DNA of 64,000 nucleotides, taken from contig NZ_QJTF01000009.1 of NCBI RefSeq assembly GCF_003217235.1, positions 1-64,000 of the forward strand, in the 5' to 3' direction. The stretch's first letter is position 1. Each line of letters begins with the position of its first letter. Made by a program: the position numbers and the translations under genes. Positions 48,268-58,052 of this stretch are shown here, piece after piece. Source of the stretch: Paramesorhizobium leguminum. GTDB taxonomy: Bacteria > Pseudomonadota > Alphaproteobacteria > Rhizobiales > Rhizobiaceae. Below the pieces are notes generated by a model. The model was given only the letters and a program-made list of their open reading frames with translations. It was not told the DNA's origin and did not search any database.

Positions 48268-49560
48268 CTATACAATCCCGCCGCTGCCGCCCTTCACCGC
48301 CGGGCGCTCGTCACCCACCTTCCGCCGATACCCGCTCGCGCGATAGGCGGCGACCGGGTCAATCGCCCCGCCCGCCCGGCGCCGCGCTTCGGCGAGAATC
48401 GGCTCCACATCCGTGCGATAGGCCCGTTTCAGCGTCTCGGACGCCATCAGCGCATCGTTGTCATCCTGATAGCCGCTCAAAGCTTCGCGATCCACCAGCA
48501 GCGCCTGCGCATAGGCGCGGCGGATTTCGTTGGCGCTGGAGATCAGGCTCTCGATCGGGTCGGTAACATTGTGCGACTGGTCGATCATATGCGCGGGGTG
48601 GAATCCCCTAACGCCGCGATGTTCCGCATCCACCAGTTCGTTGAAAACAAGAAACAATCGGTAAGGCTCGATAGCCCCCGCATCGAGATCGTCATCGCCA
48701 TATTTGGAATCGTTGAAATGAAAACCGCCCAGCTTGCCGAACTGGATGAGCCGCGCGACGATCATCTCGATGTTGGTGTTCGGCGCGTGATGGCCGAGAT
48801 CGACGAGGCAGAAGGCTTTCGGCCCAAGCATCGAGGCGATGAGATAATTCGTGCCCCAATCCTGCACCACGCTCGAATAGAAAGCCGGCTCATACATCTT
48901 GTGCTCGGAGAAGATGCGCCAGTCATCGGGCAGATTCTTGTAAATCTCGCCCATCGCGGCGAGATAGCGCTCGAAGCTTCGGGTAAAATTCGACTGGCCG
49001 GGGAAATTCGATCCATCGCCAACCCAAACCGTCAGCGCCTTGGAGCCGATGGCCTCGCCGATCTCGATGCATTCGATATTGTGCTCGACCGCCTGCGCCC
49101 GCACCGCCAGATCGACATGGCTGAGCGAGCCGAATTTGTAGGAATGCGGCTGGTCCGGCGCATCGGAAAACGTATTGGAATTCATCGCGTCGAAGCCCAG
49201 CCCCAGCGCCTCAGCCTTGGCCTTCAACTCCTTCGGATTCGCCTTGTCCCACGGGATATGCAGCGAGACATTGGGCGTCGCCCGCGTCAATTGCTGGATG
49301 ACGGCGCAATCGTCGAGCTTGTCGAAGATATTGCGCGGCTCGCCGATGCCGGGGAAGCGGGCAAAGCGCGTGCCGCCCGTCCCCACGCCCCAGGAGGGGA
49401 CGGCGACGAAGAACTGCGCCACTTGCGCCGTGATCGCCTCGATATCGATGTTACGGCGCGCCAGGTTTGCGCCCAGCGCTTCGTAGTCGTTCTTCAGCGC
49501 ACCCTCGCGCGCGGCGTTTTCGGCGGCGATGAGATCACCGGACATCCTCAAGTCGTACAT
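48268..49560 (-). CDS. rhaI: L-rhamnose isomerase (Pseudomonas stutzeri type)
   Basis: RhaI (430 residues) converts L-rhamnose to L-rhamnulose. It is a metal-dependent TIM barrel; the family's metal-site motifs are visible in FSEHKMYEPAFYS, LVDLGHHAPNTNIEM and GGFHFNDSKYGDDDLDAG. Its length equals the P. stutzeri enzyme and differs from the E. coli RhaA class. ATG at 49560 has GGGAGGA 5 bp upstream, in preference to a GTG seven codons earlier. It follows rhaD on the same strand, with a family A repeat between. Confidence 0.94.
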   Translation of the reverse strand: MYDLRMSGDLIAAENAAREGALKNDYEALGANLARRNIDIEAITAQVAQFFVAVPSWGVGTGGTRFARFPGIGEPRNIFDKLDDCAVIQQLTRATPNVSLHIPWDKANPKELKAKAEALGLGFDAMNSNTFSDAPDQPHSYKFGSLSHVDLAVRAQAVEHNIECIEIGEAIGSKALTVWVGDGSNFPGQSNFTRSFERYLAAMGEIYKNLPDDWRIFSEHKMYEPAFYSSVVQDWGTNYLIASMLGPKAFCLVDLGHHAPNTNIEMIVARLIQFGKLGGFHFNDSKYGDDDLDAGAIEPYRLFLVFNELVDAEHRGVRGFHPAHMIDQSHNVTDPIESLISSANEIRRAYAQALLVDREALSGYQDDNDALMASETLKRAYRTDVEPILAEARRRAGGAIDPVAAYRASGYRRKVGDERPAVKGGSGGIV

Positions 49561-49590
49561 GTGTTCCTCCCTCGTTGTCACTGGATGACA

Positions 49591-49745
49591 CCCCCCTCTG
49601 CCCTGCCGGGCATCTCCCCCTCAAGGGGGGAGATTAGCTGACATGACGCTCCGCCCCCGTTCTGCAACGTTAGCGATTAGTGCCGGCATCAATGAAGGCC
49701 AATCTCCCCCCTTGAGGGGGAGATGCCCGGCAGGGCAGAGGGGGG
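49591..49745. repeat. Family A palindromic element, copy 5
   Basis: It starts CCCCCCTCTGCCCTGCCGG and ends GGGCAGAGGGGG. It fills the gap between rhaD and rhaI, starting 30 bp upstream of the rhaI start. Confidence 0.92.
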
Positions 49746-49779
49746 TGTTTCAGGCGCATTTATCTAAACGTTATCACCC

Positions 49780-51876
49780 TCACCGCGTAAAACTCTGCGC
49801 ATTCCCCGCATCGACATTGATGATATTCCCGGTCGATTTGGCCGACGCATCCGACGCGAGAAAATAGATCGCCTCCGCAATATCCTCCGGAAACACATTC
49901 AGCTTCAGCAGCGAGCGATTACGGTAATGCTCCTCCAGATCGGTCACCTCGATCTTCGATGAAGCCGCCCGCTGCTCCCGCCATTCGCCGTTCCATATTT
50001 TCGACCCTCGCAGCACCGCATCCGGATTGACCGTGTTGACGCGGATGCCCGCATCCGCGCCTTCCAGCGCCAGGCATCGCGCCAGATGGATTTCAGCAGC
50101 CTTGGCGGTGCAATAAGCGGACGCGCCGGGCGATGCGGCAAGGCCGTTCTTGGAGGCGACGAAGATCACATTGCCGCCAAGCTTCTGGCGGCGGAACAGC
50201 CGGAAGGCCTCGCGCGAGACGAGGAAATAACCGGTCGCCAGAATGTCGATATTGCGGTTCCACATCGAAAGCTCGGTGGACTCGACCGGCGCGGAAGAGG
50301 CAATGCCGGCATTCGACACCAGAATGTCGAGCCCGCCAAATTCCACGACCGTCTCGGCAAAGGCAGCGATGACGCCGGCCTCGTCGGTGACATCAAGCAC
50401 AACGCTGCGAACCACATCGGCGCCGAAACGCTTGGCGAAATCCGCATGAGCGCTTTTGAGCGATTCCGCGTCGATATCCGCAAGCACGATGCACGCGCCC
50501 TCGCCCGCAAGCCGCTCCGCCGTGGCCCGGCCGATACCACCCGCCCCGCCGGTGACGAGCGCGATACGGCCAGCCAAGCTCTTCGGCTTCGGCATGCGCT
50601 GCAGCTTGGCCTCTTCGAGAAGCCAATATTCGATGTCGAAGGCCTCCTGCTCCGGCAACCCCTGATATTCGGAAACCGACGAAGCGCCGCGCATCACATT
50701 AATGGCGTTGACATAGAATTCACCCGCGATCCGCGCCGTCGCCCTGTCGCGCGCAAACGACAGTATGCCGACGCCTGGAACGAGAAAGATCACCGGATTG
50801 GGATCGCGCATCGCAGGCGAATTGGGGTGCTTGCACGCTTCGTAATAACGCGTGTAATCGGCGCGATAATCCTCCAGCGCCTTTTCCAGCCCTGAGACCA
50901 CCGCGTCGACATCCGGCTTGGCCGGATCGAAATCCAGCACCAGCGGACGGATCTTGGTACGCAGGAAATGATCCGGGCAACTCGTACCCAGCGCAGCCAG
51001 CAGGCGCAAATCCCTGGAATTGACGAATTCGAGCACCGCGTCCTGATCATCGAAATGACCAAGCTTGCGCTCGCCCTTGCCGATCATCCCCCGGATTTCC
51101 GGCATCAGCCGCGCGGCGACAGCACGACGCTCCGCCGCATCGAGGCTCTTGACTATAGCGCCTCCGAAAGCCGCCTTGCCCTCGGTCTTTTCCGCCAGCC
51201 AGCGGATCGCCTTGTTGATCACGTCGAGCGTCAGCTCGTAACAGGCCTTGGCGTCATCAGCCCAGGTGAAGAGGCCATGGCTTTCCAGCACCACGCCCTT
51301 GGCCTGCGGGTTCGCCTTGACGAAGGCTTCGAGATCGAGCCCAAGCTGAAACCCCGGACGCCGCCACGGCAGCCAGCCGATCTCATCGCCGAAAATCTCC
51401 TTGGTCAATTCCCTCGAATTCTTCGAAGCCGCGATTGCAATGATTGCATCGGGATGCATGTGGTCCACATGCATGAAAGGTACGAAGCCATGCAGCGGCG
51501 TATCGATGGAAGCCGCGCGGGGGTTCAGGTTGAACGTGCAATGCGGCAGGAAGCCGACCATGCGGTCCTCATCCTCGACGCCCCGATAGATGCCTTTCAG
51601 CGCCTCCAGCCTGTCCTGATAGAGCGTCGCGAAGCCGTCGAGCTTGATCGTGCCGACATCGCCGCCGGAGCCCTTGACCCAGAGCACCTGCACCGGCTGG
51701 CCGGTCAGCGGGTCGGTCTCCGTCACCTTGGCGGAGGTGTTGCCGCCGCCATAATTGGTGATGCGCTTGTCGGCGCCCAGCAGATTGGAGCGATAGAGCA
51801 GCTTGCCCGGCTCGTCCAAGGCCGCCGCCTTCGCATCGTCCCAACGGTTTTCCAGAAGCCGAACCTCAGCCGCCAT
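49780..51876 (-). CDS. rhaD: Bifunctional rhamnulose-1-phosphate aldolase / L-lactaldehyde dehydrogenase
   Basis: RhaD (698 residues) is a fusion. The N-terminal class II aldolase domain (about 20-400; ITNYGGGNTSAK, HVDHMHPDAIIAIA, LESHGLFTWADD) splits L-rhamnulose-1-phosphate to DHAP and L-lactaldehyde. The C-terminal short-chain dehydrogenase domain (about 430-698) has the NAD motif TGGAGGIG, NAG, and the catalytic YxxxK in AYCTAKAA, oxidising lactaldehyde to L-lactate. GGGAGG precedes the ATG. It is divergent from rhaR and precedes rhaI. Confidence 0.94.
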   Translation of the reverse strand: MAAEVRLLENRWDDAKAAALDEPGKLLYRSNLLGADKRITNYGGGNTSAKVTETDPLTGQPVQVLWVKGSGGDVGTIKLDGFATLYQDRLEALKGIYRGVEDEDRMVGFLPHCTFNLNPRAASIDTPLHGFVPFMHVDHMHPDAIIAIAASKNSRELTKEIFGDEIGWLPWRRPGFQLGLDLEAFVKANPQAKGVVLESHGLFTWADDAKACYELTLDVINKAIRWLAEKTEGKAAFGGAIVKSLDAAERRAVAARLMPEIRGMIGKGERKLGHFDDQDAVLEFVNSRDLRLLAALGTSCPDHFLRTKIRPLVLDFDPAKPDVDAVVSGLEKALEDYRADYTRYYEACKHPNSPAMRDPNPVIFLVPGVGILSFARDRATARIAGEFYVNAINVMRGASSVSEYQGLPEQEAFDIEYWLLEEAKLQRMPKPKSLAGRIALVTGGAGGIGRATAERLAGEGACIVLADIDAESLKSAHADFAKRFGADVVRSVVLDVTDEAGVIAAFAETVVEFGGLDILVSNAGIASSAPVESTELSMWNRNIDILATGYFLVSREAFRLFRRQKLGGNVIFVASKNGLAASPGASAYCTAKAAEIHLARCLALEGADAGIRVNTVNPDAVLRGSKIWNGEWREQRAASSKIEVTDLEEHYRNRSLLKLNVFPEDIAEAIYFLASDASAKSTGNIINVDAGNAQSFTR

Positions 51877-51937
51877 GTCATCCTCCCAATCCTGGTTATT
51901 GGCGAGAGATATGGCGCAAGCGAACTTTCACTGTCAA

Positions 51938-51969
51938 TCATATTCGATCATGAATTTTCATATTGCGAT
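51938..51969. promoter_or_regulatory. Candidate RhaR operator, direct repeats
   Basis: TCATATTCGAT (51938-51948) and TCATATTGCGAT (51958-51969) are direct repeats exactly 20 bp apart, two helix turns, in the rhaD-rhaR divergent region. DeoR-type regulators often bind such repeats. A -35-like TTGACA at 51999 with AGATAG 17 bp after could be the rhaR promoter. Confidence 0.45.
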
Positions 51970-52045
51970 GCAGCATGATTATTTTTGACTGATTCCGATT
52001 GACAAGTTCAACTCGGTTGCGAGATAGAAAGATGAGGGAGGAACC

Positions 52046-52855
52046 ATGCACGAACGCGAGCGCCACCGCATCATCCTGAGCGCTGTTCAGGAAAAGCCTG
52101 TTGTCACCATTCAGGATATTGTCGAGCTGACCGAGGCATCGGAAGCGACGATCCGCCGTGACATCGCCGCGCTGCATGTGCAGGGCCGCCTTCGCCGTGT
52201 GCGCGGCGGCGCGGAAGCCGTCCACCCGCCCCAGCTTGCCAGCCTCGCCGGCCGCCCTTTTCGTGTTTCGGAATCGGAAAACATCGACAAGAAGCGCGCC
52301 ATCGCGCGCGAGGCCGTGGCGCTTTGCGAGGAAGGCGACGCGGTCATCATCAATGGTGGCACGACGACCTTCCAGATGGTGCATTATCTGGCAGCGCGTC
52401 GCCTGCAAGTGCTCACCAATTCCTTCGCCATATCAGAACATCTGGTCAAGCATTCCAAGAGCACGGTCATCGTGCCCGGCGGCGCGATCTATCGCGAGCA
52501 GAGCCTGATCCTCTCCCCCTTCGACAATGACGTGACGCGCAATTTCTATGCGCGCCGCATGTTCATGGGGTCGCAAGGCGTCGGCCCGCTCGGTGTCATG
52601 GAATCCGATGCGCTGATCATCCAGAGCGAGCAGAAGCTGATCAATCAGGCGGATGAGCTGGTGCTGATGGTCGATTCGACCAAGTTCACGCGCCGCTCCA
52701 GCCTGATCCTGTGCCCGCTGGCGCGGGTGACGACTGTTATCACCGACGATGGTGTAAGCGACGCGGCACGGCGCATGGTGGAGGATGCGGGCATTCAGCT
52801 CATCGTGGCGCAGACGGCGGCGACGAAGAAGGAGGATTCCTCTTCCGTGGCATAG
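52046..52855 (+). CDS. rhaR: DeoR-family regulator of rhamnose genes
   Basis: RhaR (269 residues) has a DeoR-type winged helix (about 1-55: RERHRIILSAVQEKPVVTIQDIVELTEASEATIRRDIAALH) and a C-terminal phosphosugar-sensing DeoRC domain (about 85-245). It is expected to control rhaDI and rhaSTPQUK with a pathway intermediate as inducer. GGGAGGA precedes the ATG. It heads the plus-strand gene series, 43 bp before rhaS. Confidence 0.92.
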   Translation: MHERERHRIILSAVQEKPVVTIQDIVELTEASEATIRRDIAALHVQGRLRRVRGGAEAVHPPQLASLAGRPFRVSESENIDKKRAIAREAVALCEEGDAVIINGGTTTFQMVHYLAARRLQVLTNSFAISEHLVKHSKSTVIVPGGAIYREQSLILSPFDNDVTRNFYARRMFMGSQGVGPLGVMESDALIIQSEQKLINQADELVLMVDSTKFTRRSSLILCPLARVTTVITDDGVSDAARRMVEDAGIQLIVAQTAATKKEDSSSVA

Positions 52856-52898
52856 CAATGGAAGAGGCGGGCAAGAACAACCAAGGGAGGACTAAAGC

Positions 52899-53894
52899 AT
52901 GAATTTATTGAAGAAACTGGCGCTCGGCACGGCACTTGCCGTATCCATGATCGCCGCGCAGGCTCAGGCTGAGCCGATGAAGATCGCGCTCGTCGTCAAA
53001 TCGCTCGGTAACGGCTTCTTTGAAGCCGCCAACAAGGGCGCGCAGGAAGCGGCGAAGGAGCTGGGCGATGTCGAGATCATCTACACCGGCCCGACGACCA
53101 CCACGGCGGAAGGCCAGATCGAAGTCATCAATTCGCTGATCGCGCAGGGGGTCGATGCCATCGCCATCTCCGCCAACGATCCCGACGCGGTCGTTCCGGC
53201 GCTCAAGAAAGCGGCGCAGCGCGGCATCAAGGTCATCTCGTGGGATTCGGGCGTCGCGCCCGCGGGCCGCATCATGCATTTGAACCCCTCGTCGAACGAA
53301 CTGATCGGCAATATGTGCCTGAAGCTCGCCGCCGATCATCTGCCCGACGGCAAGGGCGACTTCGCCATTCTCTCGGCCACCACCACCTCGACCAACCAGA
53401 ACATCTGGATCGAGGAAATGAAGAAGCAGCTGCCTAAATATCCCGGCCTCAAGCTTGTGACCACCGTCTATGGCGACGATCTGGCCGATAAGAGCTATCG
53501 CGAAGCGCAGGGCATCCTGACCTCACACCCGGACGTCAAGGTCATCGTCGCTCCCACGACCGTCGGCATCCTCGCGGCCTCGCAGGCCGTCAAGGATGTA
53601 GGCAAGATCGGCCAGGTCTACGTCACCGGCCTTGGCCTTCCCTCGGAAATGGCCGGCGCCATCAAGTCCGGCGCGACCAAGGAATTCGCCATCTGGAACC
53701 CGATCGACCTCGGCTACACCGCCACCGAAATCGCCTATCACCTCGTCAAGGGCGACGCCGACGGCAAGCCGGGCACCGAGATCGACGCCGGACGCATGGG
53801 CAAGATCAAGATCGGCGAAAACGGCGAGGCGGCTATGTCTGATCCGTTTGTTTATAACGCTGAGAACGTCGACGAGTTCGCCAAGGTGTTTTGA
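52899..53894 (+). CDS. rhaS: Rhamnose ABC transporter, periplasmic binding protein
   Basis: RhaS (331 residues) is a Peripla_BP_4 binding protein for rhamnose. Residues 1-24 form a signal peptide (MNLLKKLALGTALAVSM and on, ending AQAEP). The family N-terminus MKIALVVKSLGNGFFEAANKGAQEAA and the hinge region ISANDPDAVVPALKKA are clear. It lies before the ATPase and permeases. A family A repeat separates it from rhaT by about 290 bp in total. Confidence 0.93.
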   Translation: MNLLKKLALGTALAVSMIAAQAQAEPMKIALVVKSLGNGFFEAANKGAQEAAKELGDVEIIYTGPTTTTAEGQIEVINSLIAQGVDAIAISANDPDAVVPALKKAAQRGIKVISWDSGVAPAGRIMHLNPSSNELIGNMCLKLAADHLPDGKGDFAILSATTTSTNQNIWIEEMKKQLPKYPGLKLVTTVYGDDLADKSYREAQGILTSHPDVKVIVAPTTVGILAASQAVKDVGKIGQVYVTGLGLPSEMAGAIKSGATKEFAIWNPIDLGYTATEIAYHLVKGDADGKPGTEIDAGRMGKIKIGENGEAAMSDPFVYNAENVDEFAKVF

Positions 53895-53977
53895 TCGCGG
53901 GTGAGGGTCGGCGCACCCGGCAGAATGGAACTGCCGGTGCGGCTGTTTAAAGCTTTCAAATGTGGTGGGGCACTTCA

Positions 53978-54134
53978 CCCCCCTCTGTCCTGCCGGACAT
54001 CTCCCCCTCAAGGGGGGAGATTGGCTGACACAACCCTCCGCGCTCAATCTGCAACGTCTGCGATTGGTGCCGAGCATTCATGAAGGTCTAATCTCCCCCC
54101 TTGAGGGGGAGATGCCCGGCAGGGCAGAGGGGGG
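53978..54134. repeat. Family A palindromic element, copy 6
   Basis: It starts CCCCCCTCTGTCCTGCCGG and ends GGCAGAGGGGGG. The palindrome continues outwards: GGTGGGGCACTTCA on the left pairs with TGAAGTGCCCCACC on the right, with TTTAAA beyond. It lies inside the rha operon between rhaS and rhaT. Confidence 0.93.
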
Positions 54135-54180
54135 TGAAGTGCCCCACCAACGTTTCTATTTAAAACTCCAGGTCCAACCC

Positions 54181-55710
54181 ATGAATTCAGCCGCCCAACC
54201 ACCCCTTCAGGAGCGAGCCCATCCAGCCCCCCTCCTCGAAATGCGCGGCATCTCGAAATCATTTCCCGGCGTGCGGGCGCTCGATAACGTCGACATCGCC
54301 CTCTATCCCGGCACTGTGACGGCGCTGATCGGCGAGAACGGCGCGGGGAAATCGACGCTGGTGAAAATCCTCACCGGCATCTACCAGCCGGACGAAGGCG
54401 AGATTCTGGTCGACGGCAAGCCCGTAACCTTCGGTACGGCACAAGCTGCCACCAACCACGGCGTCACCGCCATCCATCAGGAAACCGTTCTTTTCGATGA
54501 ATTGTCGGTAGCCGAAAACATCTATCTCGGCCACGCGCCCAAAACAAGGCTCGGCCTTGTCGACTGGAAGGCGCTCAATGCCCGCTCGCTGGCGCTGCTG
54601 CATTCGCTGGAGACAACGGTCGATGTTCGCGCCAAGCTGAAGGAACTTTCCATCGCCCAGCGCCATCTCGTCGCCATCGCCCGCGCGCTTTCGGTAGATA
54701 GCAACATCGTCATCATGGACGAGCCCACCGCCGCCCTGTCGCGCAAGGAAGTGGACGACCTTTTCAAGATCATCGAGCGGCTGAAAAGCCAGGGCAAGGC
54801 GATCCTGTTCATCAGCCACAAATTCGATGAGGTCTACGAAATCGCGGAAAATTACGCCGTTTTCCGCGATGGCCGCGCTGTCGGCCATGGCTCATTGAAG
54901 GATGCGAGCCAGAACGAGATCGTGCGGCTGATGGTCGGACGCTCGGTCGATCAGGCCTTCCCGAAGGTGGACGTGAAGCTGGGCGAAACCGTGCTTGATG
55001 TCGCGAACTATTCGCACCCGACCGAATTCCGCGACATCTCCTTCGAACTCCGGCGCGGCGAAATCCTCGGCATTTACGGCCTCGTCGGCGCGGGCCGCTC
55101 GGAGTTCTGCCAGTCGCTTTTCGGCGTGACGCGCCCGTCCGGCGGAAGCCTGACGCTCGAAGGCCGCGAGATAACGATCCGCTCGCCGCGCGATGCGATT
55201 GCTCATGGCATCGTATATGTGCCGGAAGAGCGCGGGCGGCACGGCACAGTGGCGCAAATGCCGATCTTCCAGAACATTTCGCTGCCATCGCTTGCCCGCA
55301 CCTCCCGCGCGGGCTTCCTCCGCTCGGCGGAAGAATTCGCCCTGGCGCGGCGCTATGCCGAACGCTTCGACCTGCGCGCCGCCGCCCTTTCCGTACCCGT
55401 GGGTACGCTGTCCGGCGGCAACCAGCAGAAGGTGGTCATCGGCAAATGGCTCGCCACCCGGCCCAAGGTCATCATCCTCGACGAGCCGACCAAGGGCATC
55501 GACATCGGCTCGAAGGCCGCCGTCCACGCCTTCATCAGCGAGCTTGCGGCGGAGGGTCTCAGCATCATCATGGTTTCATCCGAACTGCCGGAAATTCTGG
55601 GCATGTCCGACCGCGTCCTCGTCATGCGCGAGGGGTTGTCGGCGGGTCTCTTCGACAGGCAATCGCTCGATGCGGAAACGCTGGTGCGCGCGGCAACAGG
55701 AAATGCCTGA
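54181..55710 (+). CDS. rhaT: Rhamnose ABC transporter ATPase, two-domain
   Basis: RhaT (509 residues) holds two ATPase domains in one chain. Domain 1 has Walker A GENGAGKST (about 53-61) and Walker B IVIMDEPTAALS. Domain 2 has the degenerate GLVGAGRSE loop usual in sugar transporters, LSGGNQQKVV signature and VIILDEPTKGID. ATG at 54181 is 46 bp after the repeat; the ribosome site (AGG 10 bp upstream) is weak. It runs into rhaP with a 1-bp gap. Confidence 0.94.
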   Translation: MNSAAQPPLQERAHPAPLLEMRGISKSFPGVRALDNVDIALYPGTVTALIGENGAGKSTLVKILTGIYQPDEGEILVDGKPVTFGTAQAATNHGVTAIHQETVLFDELSVAENIYLGHAPKTRLGLVDWKALNARSLALLHSLETTVDVRAKLKELSIAQRHLVAIARALSVDSNIVIMDEPTAALSRKEVDDLFKIIERLKSQGKAILFISHKFDEVYEIAENYAVFRDGRAVGHGSLKDASQNEIVRLMVGRSVDQAFPKVDVKLGETVLDVANYSHPTEFRDISFELRRGEILGIYGLVGAGRSEFCQSLFGVTRPSGGSLTLEGREITIRSPRDAIAHGIVYVPEERGRHGTVAQMPIFQNISLPSLARTSRAGFLRSAEEFALARRYAERFDLRAAALSVPVGTLSGGNQQKVVIGKWLATRPKVIILDEPTKGIDIGSKAAVHAFISELAAEGLSIIMVSSELPEILGMSDRVLVMREGLSAGLFDRQSLDAETLVRAATGNA

Positions 55711-55711
55711 C

Positions 55712-56710
55712 ATGAACCGTATCCTCAAAAATCGCGAAATCCTGCTCTTCGGCATCATCGCCATCCTCGTTGCCGGCTTTTCCAGCCGCGCGCCGGGCTT
55801 CGCATCGCCAAAGAACCTCGCCGGCATCTTCAACGATACGTCGATCCTCATCATCCTGGCGCTCGGCCAGATGGCTGTGATCCTGACCAAATCCATCGAC
55901 CTGTCAGTCGCCGCCAATCTCGCCTTTACAGGCATGGCCGTAGCGATGCTCAACGCCGCCCACCCGGAACTGCCTCTCGCCTTGCTTATCGTCATCGCGC
56001 TCGGCATCGGCTCCATCCTTGGCGCGATCAACGGCCTGCTCGTCTGGAAGATCGGCATCCCGCCCATCGTCGTAACGCTGGGTACGCTCACCATCTATCG
56101 CGGCATGGCCTTCGTCCTCTCCGGCGGCGGCTGGGTCAATGCGCACCAGATGACGCCGGTCTTCCTCAACACCCCGCGCCACGTCTTCCTCGGCCTGCCC
56201 ATCCTCGGCTGGGCGGCGGTGGCCATCGTCATCCTCGTCTACATCATGATGGTCAGCACCTTCTTCGGCCGCGCGCTCTATGCCTCCGGCGGCAATCCCA
56301 CCGCGGCGGTCTATGCCGGCATCGATGTCGGACGCACCCGCTTCTTCGCCTTCGTGCTGTCAGGCGCGCTGGCTGGGCTCTGCGGCTATCTCTGGGTGTC
56401 GCGCTATGCCGTCGCCTATGTCGATATCGCCGCCGGCTTCGAGCTGGACAGCATTGCCGCCTGCGTCATCGGCGGCATCTCGACGCTGGGCGGCATCGGC
56501 ACGGTGGCGGGAACCGTGCTCGGCGCGCTCTTCCTCGGCGTCATCAAGAATGCGCTGCCGGTGATCGACATCTCGCCCTTCTGGCAGATGGCAATCTCCG
56601 GCGCGGTCATCATCCTCGCCGTCATCTTCAATGCAAGGGCTGAAAAGCGCCGCGGCCGCATCATCCTGCGCGACAAGGCGGCCAAGACTTATTCGGAGGC
56701 CACGGCATGA
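55712..56710 (+). CDS. rhaP: Rhamnose ABC transporter permease RhaP
   Basis: RhaP (332 residues) is one of two BPD_transp_2-type permeases. About nine hydrophobic segments are visible, with TKSIDLSVAANLAFTGM and VIGGISTLGGIGTVAGTVLG, the conserved permease sites. ATG at 55712 is preferred over 55703 because AGGAA is correctly spaced. The end overlaps rhaQ by 4 bp. Confidence 0.92.
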   Translation: MNRILKNREILLFGIIAILVAGFSSRAPGFASPKNLAGIFNDTSILIILALGQMAVILTKSIDLSVAANLAFTGMAVAMLNAAHPELPLALLIVIALGIGSILGAINGLLVWKIGIPPIVVTLGTLTIYRGMAFVLSGGGWVNAHQMTPVFLNTPRHVFLGLPILGWAAVAIVILVYIMMVSTFFGRALYASGGNPTAAVYAGIDVGRTRFFAFVLSGALAGLCGYLWVSRYAVAYVDIAAGFELDSIAACVIGGISTLGGIGTVAGTVLGALFLGVIKNALPVIDISPFWQMAISGAVIILAVIFNARAEKRRGRIILRDKAAKTYSEATA

Positions 56711-57708
56711 GCGCTGTCCCCGAAAAACGCCCTATCCCCGACCGTCTCGGCACTTCCTTCACGCGGGCATTGGCAAGCTGGGAGGTGCTCCTCCTCGGCG
56801 TGGCAATCGCCATCTTCATCGCCAATTCCTTCGCCTCGCCCTATTTCCTCAACGCCTGGAACCTGTCGGACGCCACATTCAACTTCACCGAAAAGGCGCT
56901 CATCGCCTTCGCCATGGCGCTGCTGATCATATCGGGCGAGATCGACCTCTCGGTCGCCGCCATCATCGCGCTCGCCTCGACCGCCATGGGCGCGGCGGCG
57001 CAAATCGGCATCGGCACGCCGGGTCTGGTCTGCATCGGCATCAGCGTCGGGCTTCTGTGCGGCGCCTTCAACGGCTTGCTGGTGGCGGGCCTCGGACTTC
57101 CCTCCATCGTCGTCACCATCGGCACGATGAGCCTCTTCCGCGGCATTTCCTATATTGTGCTGGGCGATCAGGCCTATGGCAACTATCCGGAAAGCTTCGC
57201 TTACTTCGGACAGGGCTATGTCTTCTGGGTCTTCTCGTTCGAGTTCGTGCTGTTCGCCGTCAGCGCGGTCCTCTTCGCCATCCTGCTCCACGCCACCAGC
57301 TTCGGCCGCCGCGTCTATGCCATCGGCAACAATGCCTTCGCCGCGCGCTTTTCCGGCATTCCGGTGGAGCGGGTGAAATTCATCCTGTTCCTGCTGACAG
57401 GCCTGATGAGCGGCATCGCCGCCGTCTGCTTGACCTCGCGTCTCGGCTCCACCCGCCCATCCATCGCGCAGGGCTGGGAGCTCGAAGTGGTCACCATGGT
57501 CGTGCTCGGCGGCGTCTCGATCCTCGGCGGCTCCGGCACCATCGGCGGCGTCGTCATCGCCGCCTTCGTCATGGGCCTCGTCACCTTCGGCCTTGGCCTT
57601 TTGAACGTGCCCGGCATCGTCATGTCCATCTTCATCGGTCTGCTTCTGATCATCACCATTTCGCTGCCGATCCTCATCCGCCGCATTAAATCCGGAAACC
57701 CCGCATGA
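56707..57708 (+). CDS. rhaQ: Rhamnose ABC transporter permease RhaQ
   Basis: RhaQ (333 residues) is the second permease, paralogous to RhaP, with about nine membrane segments, [18 protein letters not shown] and [22 protein letters not shown]. It overlaps rhaP and rhaU by ATGA junctions, so RhaP, RhaQ and RhaU should be made in step. Confidence 0.93.
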   Translation: MSAVPEKRPIPDRLGTSFTRALASWEVLLLGVAIAIFIANSFASPYFLNAWNLSDATFNFTEKALIAFAMALLIISGEIDLSVAAIIALASTAMGAAAQIGIGTPGLVCIGISVGLLCGAFNGLLVAGLGLPSIVVTIGTMSLFRGISYIVLGDQAYGNYPESFAYFGQGYVFWVFSFEFVLFAVSAVLFAILLHATSFGRRVYAIGNNAFAARFSGIPVERVKFILFLLTGLMSGIAAVCLTSRLGSTRPSIAQGWELEVVTMVVLGGVSILGGSGTIGGVVIAAFVMGLVTFGLGLLNVPGIVMSIFIGLLLIITISLPILIRRIKSGNPA

Positions 57709-58022
57709 CCGAAAAATACGCCTTCAAGATGCGGCTCAATCCCGGCATGGAAGCCGAATACAAGCGCCGCCATGATGCGATCTGGCCGGAACTGGTGGAG
57801 CTTCTTCATGATGCGGGCGTATCCGACTATTCCATCCATCTCGACCGCGAAACCAACACGCTTTTCGGCGTGCTGACGCGGGATGCGGATCACCGCATGG
57901 CGGCGCTACCCGATCATCCCGTGATGCAGAAATGGTGGGCGCACATGGCTGATATCATGGAGACGAATCCGGACAATTCGCCGGTTCAGTCCGAGCTTGT
58001 CACCCTGTTTCATCTCGCCTAG
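57705..58022 (+). CDS. rhaU: L-rhamnose mutarotase
   Basis: RhaU/RhaM (105 residues) interconverts alpha and beta L-rhamnose so that the isomerase or transporter gets its anomer. Features are [19 protein letters not shown] (with the catalytic His region), [19 protein letters not shown] and the C-terminal [14 protein letters not shown]. Length matches the E. coli enzyme. It overlaps rhaQ; a family A repeat separates it from rhaK. Confidence 0.95.
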   Translation: MTEKYAFKMRLNPGMEAEYKRRHDAIWPELVELLHDAGVSDYSIHLDRETNTLFGVLTRDADHRMAALPDHPVMQKWWAHMADIMETNPDNSPVQSELVTLFHLA

Positions 58023-58052
58023 AGGGGCCTAATTTGATGGAAGCGCCAAACA

